Shown piece after piece: positions 8,117 to 15,865 of a DNA stretch of 64,000 nt (positions within the stretch are counted from its first letter, which is position 1; each line of letters opens with the position of its first letter). Position numbers and translations under genes: made by a program. The notes under the pieces were generated by a model. It searched no databases and was not told the DNA's origin. It was given only the letters and a program-made list of their open reading frames with translations. The stretch lies in contig JAUICP010000001.1 of assembly GCA_030427805.1 (NCBI GenBank), positions 62,001 to 126,000 of the forward strand. The letters run 5' to 3'. This DNA is from Bdellovibrionia bacterium. Its GTDB lineage: Bacteria > Bdellovibrionota > Bdellovibrionia > Bdellovibrionales > JAGQZY01.

Positions 8117-9268
8117 ATGCCACCGAGCAAACGAATAATTTTTTCGATTCTCAGCTTTTTATTAGTTCCAATACTATTGCTCGTGATTCTCATTCTAATA
8201 GAGTCACTTTCTTATGTTATCGTTACCCAATTCACCGAAAGAAAAGCCGCCGTAGTTCAATATAAAGAGGCTACCTTAGGGTCTAATTTGTCACTGTTGC
8301 TTAAAGTCGTTTCGAGTGCATTTAAGCCCGGAGTGGATCTCAAACCTCTCAATGACTCAGGAGACTTCATCGAAAAGTACTCCCTCTACCAACAACGTCC
8401 TCGAAAAGAAGAACTTGAGCGACCTAAAAATCAACAACAAGATCGAAGCCATGATATTTATACGTATACAGGAAACGGTTCGAGGCTTACGGTTTATCCC
8501 TCTGACTACACCGATAGAAACAAGCACTTTATATTGCTGGGTGGCTCATACGCCTTCGGACATGGACTCCCAGATAAAGACACTTTGACCTCCCAGTTAG
8601 CTCGTTTAACATCTGGCTTTGAGTTTTTTAACTTTGGCTTTCAGGGAGGCGGACCAGTAACCAGTCTTGCCCTGATTTCAGAGACCGGTTTTTCACAAAG
8701 AATTCAGCAAGAATCGGGGTTGACCCTGTTTCTGTGGACGCCCTTTCACATTAATAGAATTAAAGGCATGCCTAGGAACTACTTTTGGTATTCAAACTTT
8801 CAATATATAGATTATCTAGATCGTCAGAAAAAGGAACTGGGTTACGCCAGAAAGCATATCGAAGCGATGCCCACCCTAGGACACCTGATGCTTTTCATTT
8901 CTAATTCCTTCTTTTTCCGACTGATCGATAAGCAAGACATCAATCTGTTTTCTACGGGTGATATTCAGAGTTTGACCTGCGATCTCTTCAAAGAAATGCG
9001 GCTGAGGCTTAGAGATAAGCTTCCACAATCGAAATTCTTATTTGTGAGCTACGATGGAAGCATTAAAGAAAAGTGGCTCAAAGAGTGTTTAAGTGCGTTT
9101 AAAATTGATTTTTTGGAGTTTGACTTCAACCCTAGGACACCTGGTTTTTCCCAATACGACCTGCATCCGACACGGCTGGGAGTAGGAAATTTCACTGAGA
9201 ACTTACTTCAGGAATTAAAGGTGAGGTTCCCAGAAGAGTTTCCAGGAACAGTCAATAGCGCCAAATAG
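8117..9268 (+). CDS. Membrane-anchored SGNH-hydrolase-like protein (paralogue 3)
   Basis: The third paralogue has 383 residues. It has an N-terminal transmembrane segment (ILSFLLVPILLLVILILI), GGSYAFGHGL with Ser144, NFGFQGGGP as block II, LWTPFHINRI followed by NYFWY, and Asp348/His350 in DLHPT. It differs from the other two by having DLHP instead of DGHP and a longer C-terminus. The putative ribosome-binding site is AAGGGG about 10 nt before the ATG. It ends convergently with rplI, with a hairpin in between. The same fold comments apply as for paralogues 1 and 2; the biological role is unknown. Confidence 0.7.
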   Translation: MPPSKRIIFSILSFLLVPILLLVILILIESLSYVIVTQFTERKAAVVQYKEATLGSNLSLLLKVVSSAFKPGVDLKPLNDSGDFIEKYSLYQQRPRKEELERPKNQQQDRSHDIYTYTGNGSRLTVYPSDYTDRNKHFILLGGSYAFGHGLPDKDTLTSQLARLTSGFEFFNFGFQGGGPVTSLALISETGFSQRIQQESGLTLFLWTPFHINRIKGMPRNYFWYSNFQYIDYLDRQKKELGYARKHIEAMPTLGHLMLFISNSFFFRLIDKQDINLFSTGDIQSLTCDLFKEMRLRLRDKLPQSKFLFVSYDGSIKEKWLKECLSAFKIDFLEFDFNPRTPGFSQYDLHPTRLGVGNFTENLLQELKVRFPEEFPGTVNSAK

Positions 9269-9273
9269 ATGGC

Positions 9274-9292
9274 CCCAGGAAGTGTTCCTGGG
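9274..9292. terminator. Hairpin between convergent genes (possible bidirectional terminator)
   Basis: A perfect 8-bp inverted repeat, CCCAGGAA and TTCCTGGG, is separated by GTG. It lies between the stop of SGNH paralogue 3 and the convergent rplI. No T-run follows on either strand, so intrinsic termination would be weak. Its position is what supports a 3'-end role. Confidence 0.45.
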
Positions 9293-9326
9293 ACATGGGC
9301 GACATCGATTAAAAAGAAGTGTTAAA

Positions 9327-9773
9327 TTAAGCTTCTCTCTCGACAGTAATCGTGAGATCAGCTTCTAATCCTTCACCAAGCTTCACAGTCGCTTTGTGCT
9401 GACCGAGCATTTTGATTTGCTCTTCAATAACAATGTCTTTTTTGTCGACAGAGTAACCTTCTTTTTCAAGACGATCAGAAATATCTTTATTGGTAATAGA
9501 ACCGAAGAGTTTATCTGTTTCGCCAGCTTGGCCAATAAACTTAATGTTTAAGCCAGAAAGCTTTTCAACAAGAGTTTGGCGCTCACCAAGAGCCGCTTTC
9601 TTCTTTGCTTCTGCTACTTTTTGCAGATGTTGAAACTCTTTAACTTTGTGCTCAGTCGCTTCCATCGCAAGATTTCGTGGAAACAAGAAGTTACGTGCAT
9701 ATCCGTTTTTCACGTTTACCAACTCGCCAGCTTTTCCTAAATCTTTAACGTCTTTTGATAGTATAACTTTCAT
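9327..9773 (-). CDS. rplI: Large ribosomal subunit protein bL9
   Basis: A structural protein of the 50S subunit that binds 23S rRNA near the L1 stalk and helps maintain frame and translocation. The N-terminal domain is clear: [20 protein letters not shown], then [16 protein letters not shown]. It is followed by the long connecting helix ([20 protein letters not shown]) and the C-terminal domain ([20 protein letters not shown]). At 148 residues it has the usual length. The ribosome-binding site AGGGG is 7 nt before the ATG. It is the last gene of a leftward rpsF - membrane protein - rplI cluster. Confidence 0.98.
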   Translation of the reverse strand: MKVILSKDVKDLGKAGELVNVKNGYARNFLFPRNLAMEATEHKVKEFQHLQKVAEAKKKAALGERQTLVEKLSGLNIKFIGQAGETDKLFGSITNKDISDRLEKEGYSVDKKDIVIEEQIKMLGQHKATVKLGEGLEADLTITVEREA

Positions 9774-9796
9774 TATCAGCCCCTATTTAGACTTTT

Positions 9797-10618
9797 CTAA
9801 GTTCTTTTCTTTATTCTTTTTTTTCTAAAATCTATCCACAAATCTACAAACCCAATAAAACTAAGAAAGTAAATTTGGCCCAAAAGAACAATTAGAATCA
9901 AAGTTTGGAACAATGATCCCATCTTAAGGGACTTTACAAAATGAACCGCCACGGCAAGACCTTGAAAGAAATAACATCCAACGAGGATTATTGCGGCGTT
10001 CATAAAAAAGCCATGAACATTCGGGTAGGGGTCGAGCCAATCTGTAAATGCCCCGAGGGCAAAAAAGCAGCTAAACCATACCAAGTGCTCAGGTAGCTTA
10101 AAGTGGAGTAAGCTTTCTTTCCTATTTCGATAGGATTGAGACTTGCTCCGCAACCAAACTCTTTCAAAAATCAAACTCAAAACGAGAACGATTAATAAAG
10201 AGTTGATATACAAACCGGGCATTAACATGAAAAGTTGATTTACTAACTCTTCGGGCTTCTGCCCAGACTGAATCATTGGCTCTATTTGTTTGCCAATTTC
10301 AGCCTTAATTTTATCACTTTCAGGACCGTATATTCCTTGTCCACTTTGAAAGTAGAAACCAAGACTTAAACCTCCGCTCACTAAGACTGCCAAGAGTGCA
10401 GATATAAAGCGGTTCAATCCCAGCCGTTTTTCTACTTCAGAATATAGGCCTATCAAAACTGTAAGAGATCCTAAAACAATGAGCTGTTCCGGGTCTCCAC
10501 TCAAACTCCAAAGGATTCCAATCATTAAAGCAGATATGAGCCAAAAGAATTGCGATCCAAGTTTAAGGAACAAAATTCTTAATGGAATTCCGCCAAGAAA
10601 GAAAAATAAGTTAATCAA
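9797..10618 (-). CDS. DUF2232/YybS-type polytopic membrane protein
   Basis: A 273-residue hydrophobic protein with about seven or eight membrane segments and a short soluble loop near residues 100-130 (GPESDKIKAEIGKQIEPMIQ). Its place between rpsF and rplI, its length and its topology fit the DUF2232 (YybS-like) family often found in ribosomal S6/S18/L9 operons of Firmicutes and delta-type bacteria. The molecular function of that family is not established. The TTG start is supported by GAGGTG 4 nt upstream. The family call is inference from context and hydropathy, not from a conserved catalytic motif. Confidence 0.6.
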   Translation of the reverse strand: MINLFFFLGGIPLRILFLKLGSQFFWLISALMIGILWSLSGDPEQLIVLGSLTVLIGLYSEVEKRLGLNRFISALLAVLVSGGLSLGFYFQSGQGIYGPESDKIKAEIGKQIEPMIQSGQKPEELVNQLFMLMPGLYINSLLIVLVLSLIFERVWLRSKSQSYRNRKESLLHFKLPEHLVWFSCFFALGAFTDWLDPYPNVHGFFMNAAIILVGCYFFQGLAVAVHFVKSLKMGSLFQTLILIVLLGQIYFLSFIGFVDLWIDFRKKRIKKRT

Positions 10619-10653
10619 GGGTCACCTCAGAGTTCTCAATAAACCACTAGGGT

Positions 10654-11196
10654 TTACTCAGACTTAGGTTCCTGATCACCACCATCTTTGTTGTCTTTAG
10701 AGTCGCGGTCTCTAGGTGCGTCTTTATCGAACCCACGCTTTCCACCACCTCTAGGTCCGCCACCATCGCGACGGGCTCGAGCTGATTTTTTAGCTTGGAA
10801 TTTAGCTTCTCTTTCTTTTTCACGACGAATCGACTCACCAAGAACGTTTTTATAAGTCTCTAGGTGTTTTTCAATAGTCATCTTGTCGTCAAATTTAGAA
10901 TGAACGACTCGAAGAACCTTATCGTTAATTTTCATCACACGCTCGAGCTCGGCAATAGCTTCAGGCTTGGCAGTAAAAGTAGAATGAAAATAAATCGCTT
11001 TTTTATTTTTTGCGATTGGGTTAGCAAGTCGTCTTTTTCCCCAAGTATCAACGTGGTTCATTTCGCCATTAAAAGACTTAATGATTTCAGCATTTTTCTT
11101 GAAGATAGCCTTTTGCTCTTCCTCAGTTGCATCGGGGTGCATGATAACGATGGCCTCGTAGCCACGAGTTACTTCAACAGCGGACGGTTGAAACAT
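10654..11196 (-). CDS. rpsF: Small ribosomal subunit protein bS6 with long charged C-terminal tail
   Basis: bS6 binds 16S rRNA together with bS18 in the platform of the 30S subunit. The core matches the family: RGYEAIVIMHPDATEEEQKA, VDTWGKRRLANPIAKNKKAI and INDKVLRVVHSKFD. After residue 125 comes a long Arg/Lys/Gly/Asp-rich tail (ARARRDGGGPRGGGKRGF, then DKDAPRDRDSKDNKDGG). This makes 180 residues in all, well above the roughly 95-135 usual for bS6. The ATG at 11196 follows AAAGGA at good spacing and is preferred over the in-frame TTG two codons upstream. rpsR, which normally follows, is absent; only 35 bp separate rpsF from the DUF2232-type gene. Confidence 0.96.
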   Translation of the reverse strand: MFQPSAVEVTRGYEAIVIMHPDATEEEQKAIFKKNAEIIKSFNGEMNHVDTWGKRRLANPIAKNKKAIYFHSTFTAKPEAIAELERVMKINDKVLRVVHSKFDDKMTIEKHLETYKNVLGESIRREKEREAKFQAKKSARARRDGGGPRGGGKRGFDKDAPRDRDSKDNKDGGDQEPKSE

Positions 11197-11418
11197 ACTC
11201 AATCCTTTCGGTTTAAACAGCCCTTAGTATTCGTTCTAAGAGCAAGGTTGAACCGGGACTTATAGCATGACTGATTGCATCTAGCAAGCATTCTGTCCCT
11301 TCTTTTGGCTGGTCTGCTAAATAAAATATTTCAGTGATATTAAGGGTTTAGAGTGGCGGGGCTGAAAAAAATGACAAAGACACTGGCTCTCTGATTCGAG
11401 CCTCTATAAGCTGAATAT

Positions 11419-12102
11419 ATGGCCTATCTTATTGAAATTATTGAAGGAGCTCAGAAGGGCAGTCAGTTCGAAATCAAGGATAAACTGACGCTCGGAAGAA
11501 CCAAAGCTGATGTGAAAATCAAGGACTCTAAGGTCTCTGGTATTCACGCCAAAGTTGAACGAACAGGTCTCAATAGTTTTAAGCTCCTCGATGCAGGGTC
11601 CACCAATGGAATTAAAATTGATGGTGTTCGCGTTCCCGAAATTACCCTTGAAGATGGAACTCTTTTTCAATTGGGACGAACCATATTTAAGGTCATTAAA
11701 TCTTCAAAGAAGACCAAGATTAATGTCAAAAAAGATTGGAACCTTTTACTTGAGCATTCAGCTCGTAAAGCAGCCAAGTCAGCCCCGAAACAAAAGTTCG
11801 AACTCAACCCCTTTAATCCACCTATTGAACTGAGTTTGATCCAAGGAGAACAAGCGGGAACCACTTGGACTTTAGGTTACGGGCCGAGAGAGATTGGCAA
11901 TCACTCACTTGAGTTTCGCATGACAGACCCTCAGGTGCCGGATATTTGTTTTAAAATTATTCCCGATCGTGACGGTCCAATTTTTGAAACTGGTTATCCC
12001 GATCGAGTTTATATTAATAAAAAAATGAGGGAGCGAGAAATTCTGAATGATGGCGACCTTATTTCTATATTTTCAAATGTGATTAGAGTGAAGTTTTTGT
12101 GA
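11419..12102 (+). CDS. FHA-domain protein, probably tandem FHA
   Basis: A 227-residue soluble protein. Residues 1-95 form a standard forkhead-associated domain with the phosphothreonine-binding signature: Gly26-Arg27 (LTLGRTKA), Ser40 and His43 (VSGIHAKV), and GSTNG at 60-64. A linker rich in Lys and Ala follows. The C-terminal part (SLIQGEQAGTTWTLGYGP to the end) has FHA-like spacing and ends in EILNDGDLISIFSNVIRV, but lacks the Arg/Ser/His binding set. It is probably a degenerate second FHA domain. Such proteins read Ser/Thr-kinase signals; no kinase is encoded nearby. It is followed 1 bp later by an alpha/beta hydrolase gene, so the two are probably translated together. Confidence 0.85.
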   Translation: MAYLIEIIEGAQKGSQFEIKDKLTLGRTKADVKIKDSKVSGIHAKVERTGLNSFKLLDAGSTNGIKIDGVRVPEITLEDGTLFQLGRTIFKVIKSSKKTKINVKKDWNLLLEHSARKAAKSAPKQKFELNPFNPPIELSLIQGEQAGTTWTLGYGPREIGNHSLEFRMTDPQVPDICFKIIPDRDGPIFETGYPDRVYINKKMREREILNDGDLISIFSNVIRVKFL

Positions 12103-12103
12103 G

Positions 12104-12988
12104 ATGAGTAAGGTAGAGAAAAGAACCGGATATTTTGAAAGTTTCGACGGCAATAAAACCTATTACGAAATTCGAGGTGAAGGGACCCCTATCATATACG
12201 CCTACGGTCTCGCTTGCCAATTCAATCACTGGATTCACCAGGTCAATTATTTTTCCAATAAGTATCAAACAATATTATTTGATTACCGTGGACATCACAA
12301 AACTGACATTCCTCTTAAAGAAGAGAACCTCAGTATCAAATCTATCGCCAAGGACATTGAACTCCTTTGTGAGCATTTGAATATAAAGAAGGCTCATTTT
12401 GTCGGGCATAGTTTTGGTGTGCCAATCTTACTAGAACTTAATAAAATGAATTCTGATCTGGCGCTGTCTTTTGTTTTTATTAACGGTTTTGTTAAAAATC
12501 CAATTCGTGGAATGTTTGGCCTCCACGAAGTTTTAGAACAGTTTTTTTACCAATTTAAGAAAGGTCACTTTCTCAATCCCAATATAACAACCGCATTTTG
12601 GAAATCAGTATTATTAAGCCCTATCGCTGTGCCTTCATTATCTTTAGCTGGAGGATTTAATTTTTCTTTAACCAATTTAAAAGATATTGAAATCTATTCG
12701 CGGGGAGTGGCGATGGTCGATCTCGATGTTTTTCTCACACTTTTTGAAGACATGCTCCACTACGATGGTGAGGATGTACTGTCACTTATCAGTGACCCTT
12801 GTTTAATTATATCCGGCAGAAAAGACACGGTTACACCAAAATTTCACCAAACACTAATAGCCGAAAAGGTTCAGCGCCCCGAAGTACTTCATGTGCCCTA
12901 TGGCAGCCACTGCACTCAACTTGATTTTCCGGAATTCGTAAACCTACGTATGGAAAAGTTCTATAAAGACCACTATCCGAATGATTGA
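12104..12988 (+). CDS. Alpha/beta-hydrolase fold enzyme
   Basis: A 294-residue cytoplasmic alpha/beta hydrolase. The nucleophile elbow is GHSFG with Ser103. The probable acid is the Asp in GRKDTVTP, and the probable base is the His in YGSHCTQLDFPE near the C-terminus. The N-terminal oxyanion region is YAYGLACQFNHW rather than the classic HG. The cap region (about 140-215) is hydrophobic and could bind a fatty or aromatic ester. The ATG lies 1 bp after the FHA gene stop. Substrate and pathway are unknown. Its pairing with a phosphopeptide-binding protein is the only functional hint. Confidence 0.82.
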   Translation: MSKVEKRTGYFESFDGNKTYYEIRGEGTPIIYAYGLACQFNHWIHQVNYFSNKYQTILFDYRGHHKTDIPLKEENLSIKSIAKDIELLCEHLNIKKAHFVGHSFGVPILLELNKMNSDLALSFVFINGFVKNPIRGMFGLHEVLEQFFYQFKKGHFLNPNITTAFWKSVLLSPIAVPSLSLAGGFNFSLTNLKDIEIYSRGVAMVDLDVFLTLFEDMLHYDGEDVLSLISDPCLIISGRKDTVTPKFHQTLIAEKVQRPEVLHVPYGSHCTQLDFPEFVNLRMEKFYKDHYPND

Positions 12989-13004
12989 AATCACCTAAAA
13001 GGTC

Positions 13005-13023
13005 AGCCTTCACTTAGAAGGCT
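13005..13023. terminator. Hairpin between convergent genes
   Basis: A perfect 7-bp stem, AGCCTTC and GAAGGCT, with a 5-nt loop lies between the 3' end of the hydrolase gene and the convergent subtilase, overlapping the subtilase stop. No strong T-run follows on either strand. A role at the shared 3' end is inferred from position only. Confidence 0.4.
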
Positions 13024-14294
13024 TGAGTCTCAATTCCCAACAAAGTGTTGTAAATATTAAGGCGTCCTTGAGTATCCGTAAATTCTACGAGGTTTTGGCT
13101 CTTAACCGAGTAGGCTTTAAGACGATCAATGACTTCATCTGCAGAAAGATTGGGCTTATCAGCCATTACTAGGGCAGCCGCTCCGGCTACAACAGCGGAT
13201 GCCATTGATGTTCCTGAAAAGGTTCGGTATTCGCCACCTGGGAAGGTACTAACAATGTTCTCGCCTGGCGCACAAAGATCAACATTGCGAAGACCGAAAT
13301 TACTAAAGTTCGATTTTTCACCGAGATTGTTCAAAGAACAAACCACAAAAATTCTATCGTTGTAAAACTTAGCGGGATAGTAATTTCGGCTATCAATATT
13401 GATGTTATTATTTCCTGCACCAACCACAACCATGATTCCGTCTTTAGTTGCTTCTTCGATGATATTACTGAGAACCCAAGAATTTTCAAAATTGCCAAGT
13501 GCCATTTGAATTATTCGAACCTTTTGTTTTCTTAAATATTCAAAGGCCTCGACGATAGAGGATAGTTTCGCTTTGTTTTTGCTATCTGAAACTTTGGCGA
13601 TCACCATGTTTGAATACCAATTGATTCCAGAAATACCGACGCCGTTATTGCTCACCCCACCAATAATTCCTGCTACCGCTGTTCCATGCCCCTTATGATC
13701 AGTTAAGTCAGCGTTATTTTCGGCAAAGTTAAAGCCATGAATATCATCGACATAACCGTTACCATCATCGTCGACTCCTGGAGAGCCAGCGTACTCGATA
13801 TGGTTGAGGTAAAGATTTTGTAGAAGTTCAGGGTGATTGACGTCGACTCCAGAATCAATGATTCCGATCTTTATGGCCGCCGAACCTTGTGTGAAATCCC
13901 AAGATCCAACTGCGTCGATGTTATAGTGGGTTACTGGGTCACTTGATAGGTACCATTGATTTAAAAAGTGGGGGTCATTGGGTACGTAATTAAAGTGATA
14001 TTCAAAATTTTCTTCAACCCTTCTTACAAATCGAAGTCTTCTCAGATTCCGGGCTAAATCGATTTCGCCCAAGCATTCATCGTCTTCACATTTACGAGCT
14101 CGCACCAAAAGCATATCTTTGGCGAGATATTTTTCGATTTTTGAACCAGCATCATTGAGCTCTTTCTCAGAAAATGGATCCTTCGGATCAAGTTGAACGA
14201 CGAATTCAAAACTCTGCAAAAGATCTTGCTCCGAGGTTTGGGCAGAAAGGTTAAAGGCAATTACTAAACTAAGTATTGGAACTAGGTATTTCAT
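13014..14294 (-). CDS. Secreted subtilisin-like serine protease (peptidase S8)
   Basis: An exported protease with a complete catalytic triad: Asp147 in GIIDSGVDV, His203 in GHGTAVAG and Ser363 in GTSMASAVVAG, plus the oxyanion Asn in GAGNNN. The start at 14294 gives a clean signal peptide (MKYLVPILSLVIAFNLSAQ) and has GGAGGT 7 nt upstream. The frame stays open to 14324, but that start lacks support. Residues 20-110 are probably an inhibitory propeptide (LQSFEFVVQLD and later NDPHFLNQWYL, the usual link before the mature domain). The 426-residue length is ordinary, and there is no C-terminal anchor. It is probably a degradative exoenzyme. Confidence 0.94.
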   Translation of the reverse strand: MKYLVPILSLVIAFNLSAQTSEQDLLQSFEFVVQLDPKDPFSEKELNDAGSKIEKYLAKDMLLVRARKCEDDECLGEIDLARNLRRLRFVRRVEENFEYHFNYVPNDPHFLNQWYLSSDPVTHYNIDAVGSWDFTQGSAAIKIGIIDSGVDVNHPELLQNLYLNHIEYAGSPGVDDDGNGYVDDIHGFNFAENNADLTDHKGHGTAVAGIIGGVSNNGVGISGINWYSNMVIAKVSDSKNKAKLSSIVEAFEYLRKQKVRIIQMALGNFENSWVLSNIIEEATKDGIMVVVGAGNNNINIDSRNYYPAKFYNDRIFVVCSLNNLGEKSNFSNFGLRNVDLCAPGENIVSTFPGGEYRTFSGTSMASAVVAGAAALVMADKPNLSADEVIDRLKAYSVKSQNLVEFTDTQGRLNIYNTLLGIETQAF

Positions 14295-14376
14295 AATGGC
14301 AACCTCCGGGGAGCCATTATTCACATTTCGTGGGCATTTGGCGAGAAATGAAGCACTTTATTAACGAAATTAAAGC

Positions 14377-14733
14377 CTATGAGGTTTTTTTACCTTGCGA
14401 CCCGTCAATTTGTTCAAACAAAGAGAGCTGAACTTCAATAATTTTCTGTACCCCTCGGTTGCCACCATCCATTGTTTTTTGAATATCTTCTAAACGCTCA
14501 ACACTAAAAGAATCGATATTTATATTTTCTTCTAATTGAGTCTGGTTGCCCGAATGAGTGTTTTGATTATTTTCTAATTCATTTTGCAGGGTTGGAACAC
14601 CCATTTGTCTGTGTGCTAATTCATCCTGTTCGGCTGCGGCTTTAATTAGGTTTTTTACAAAGGCTTTCTTAACATCATCAGATGCATTTTTATTAAAGCC
14701 TAATTCTTCCATAATTTTCCCGATTTTCTTCAT
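14377..14733 (-). CDS. Small hypothetical protein, helical and Asn/Gln-rich
   Basis: A 118-residue soluble protein from the ATG at 14733. The N-terminal 35 residues are basic and helical (KKIGKIMEELGFNKNASDDV). The middle is rich in Asn and Gln (ELENNQNTHSGNQTQLEENI), suggesting a flexible linker. The C-terminus is helical again (QKIIEVQLSLFEQIDG). No family is recognised and no signal peptide is present. An AAAGGCGG stretch precedes the ATG. It lies between a secreted subtilase and a small secreted protein on the same strand, each apparently a separate unit. Confidence 0.55.
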   Translation of the reverse strand: MKKIGKIMEELGFNKNASDDVKKAFVKNLIKAAAEQDELAHRQMGVPTLQNELENNQNTHSGNQTQLEENINIDSFSVERLEDIQKTMDGGNRGVQKIIEVQLSLFEQIDGSQGKKTS

Positions 14734-14872
14734 GATCACCGCCTTTGGTTCTTTATCGGTTTTGCTGTGGAATCTTTGAAGAATCGAGTTGAGGATCGGG
14801 ATGAAGCTATACTTAAGACGTATGAACAGTGGAAAAAGGTTAAAAAAATAGGCACTTTAGTATAGGCACAAA

Positions 14873-14896
14873 AAAAGCCCCAGGAGTGGAGCTTTT
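14873..14896 (-). terminator. Rho-independent terminator
   Basis: Read on the minus strand, AAAAGCTCC and GGGGCTTTT form a 9-bp stem with one mismatch and a 6-nt loop, followed by a run of seven Ts. It lies 25 bp after the stop of the small secreted protein gene at 14921-15385 and would end its transcript. Confidence 0.8.
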
Positions 14897-14920
14897 AAGA
14901 AATTAGATTTTAATTTAAAA

Positions 14921-15385
14921 CTATAAACCAAAACAACCGGCAATCATTTCTTTTTCTTCGTCAGTATATCGAAGGTTTCTCTCGAGATTGGCTCTCAAAG
15001 TTTCACAATTAGAGCTCAACTGAAGTTGACCAAAAATATCATCACTTGGCGTAAAGTAATTAATAAGTTGCTCGTTTTTAACAACTTTACGAAATTTAAC
15101 TTCTGACTCAGATCCTTCTTTTCTCACAAAGTGCTGATTAAAAAGACCAGGAGGGTTCACCTTATACTCAACAAATTCGACATAAGCTTCACACTTAAAA
15201 AGTGGAAGAGTGACCTTTGAGAAGTCTGAAAACTGGGTTTTTCCAGAATCACACTTACCTATAGCTAAAAGAACTTCACCAATAATCTCAGAATTTTTTC
15301 TTTCTCCGACAGTATGCTCGGGAGCTTCTGCGAAAGCAGAAAATGAAAAACCAAGCGAAAGTAAAAGAATTAAAATAGATTTCAT
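14921..15385 (-). CDS. Small secreted protein of unknown function
   Basis: A 154-residue protein with a strong signal peptide (MKSILILLLSLGFSFSAFA) predicted to be cleaved after AFA. The mature part has four cysteines (IGKCDSG, FKCEAY, SNCETL, AGCFGL) that could form two disulfides in the periplasm or outside the cell. The ATG at 15385 is supported by AGAGGTG 4 nt upstream, although the frame is open to 15406. No known family is recognised. It stands alone, with its own terminator downstream. Confidence 0.65.
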   Translation of the reverse strand: MKSILILLLSLGFSFSAFAEAPEHTVGERKNSEIIGEVLLAIGKCDSGKTQFSDFSKVTLPLFKCEAYVEFVEYKVNPPGLFNQHFVRKEGSESEVKFRKVVKNEQLINYFTPSDDIFGQLQLSSNCETLRANLERNLRYTDEEKEMIAGCFGL

Positions 15386-15503
15386 AAAACACCTCTTATT
15401 ACCCAATTATTAAAGGACCCAACACTGCTGGAAGATCTATGGGAAAGGCGAATTCTGGGCAAGCGTCATTGAAAACAGAAAAATATGTTCATTGCGAAAT
15501 GTA

Positions 15504-15800
15504 TTATTTACTCGTCTTTACGAGACAACGTCTTGAAAAAACTAGGTATTCTTTAAATCGATCGGGGAGTCGTCCACGCATTTCAGGTGCGAGCTGATCG
15601 ATGTAGGAGTCTAAATATTCTTGGTTTTTAAACAGATAATGAATACTGGCTTTGTTTTTCTGTTCAAGGTCCCAGAAGAATTGCGTGTTCGGTAAAATCC
15701 CCGGAACTTCTTCCATCTCTTCGATATGGGACTTCAGCCAAATGAGAAATTCACTTCTTATTCTCTCATCGATTTCAATATTCACTTCATACAAAATCAT
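15504..15800 (-). CDS. DUF4286 family protein
   Basis: A 98-residue cytoplasmic protein. MILYEVNIEIDERIRSEFLI followed by WLKSHIEEM, and later YLDSYIDQLAPEMRGRLPDR with a closing F-x-R, match the pattern of the DUF4286 family, a ferredoxin-fold (antibiotic biosynthesis monooxygenase-like) group of unknown function. The ATG has GAGGG 7 nt upstream. It follows the sdhCAB operon on the same strand but is separated from it by a strong terminator, so it is probably expressed mainly from its own promoter or by read-through. Confidence 0.75.
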   Translation of the reverse strand: MILYEVNIEIDERIRSEFLIWLKSHIEEMEEVPGILPNTQFFWDLEQKNKASIHYLFKNQEYLDSYIDQLAPEMRGRLPDRFKEYLVFSRRCLVKTSK

Positions 15801-15818
15801 GATTAACCCTCAACAAAA

Positions 15819-15843
15819 AAGGCCACCTTTTATGGGTGGCCTT
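15819..15843 (-). terminator. Rho-independent terminator of the sdh operon
   Basis: On the minus strand a perfect 9-bp stem, AAGGCCACC and GGTGGCCTT, with a short loop is followed by TTTTTT. It lies 22 bp after the sdhB stop. It is one of the clearest intrinsic terminators in the window. Confidence 0.9.
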
Positions 15844-15865
15844 AAAAATCAATACTCAATTAAAA

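Noticed and set aside
5467-9268. Mobile element origin for the SGNH triplet
   Set aside because: No transposase, integrase, terminal repeats or tRNA gene is visible, and base composition looks like the surroundings. Duplication is simpler.
10647-10841. Open frame overlapping the rpsF tail, considered as a possible rpsR
   Set aside because: Its translation shows none of the bS18 core motifs. It is an overlapping frame of the Arg/Gly-rich rpsF tail, so it is a shadow of rpsF.
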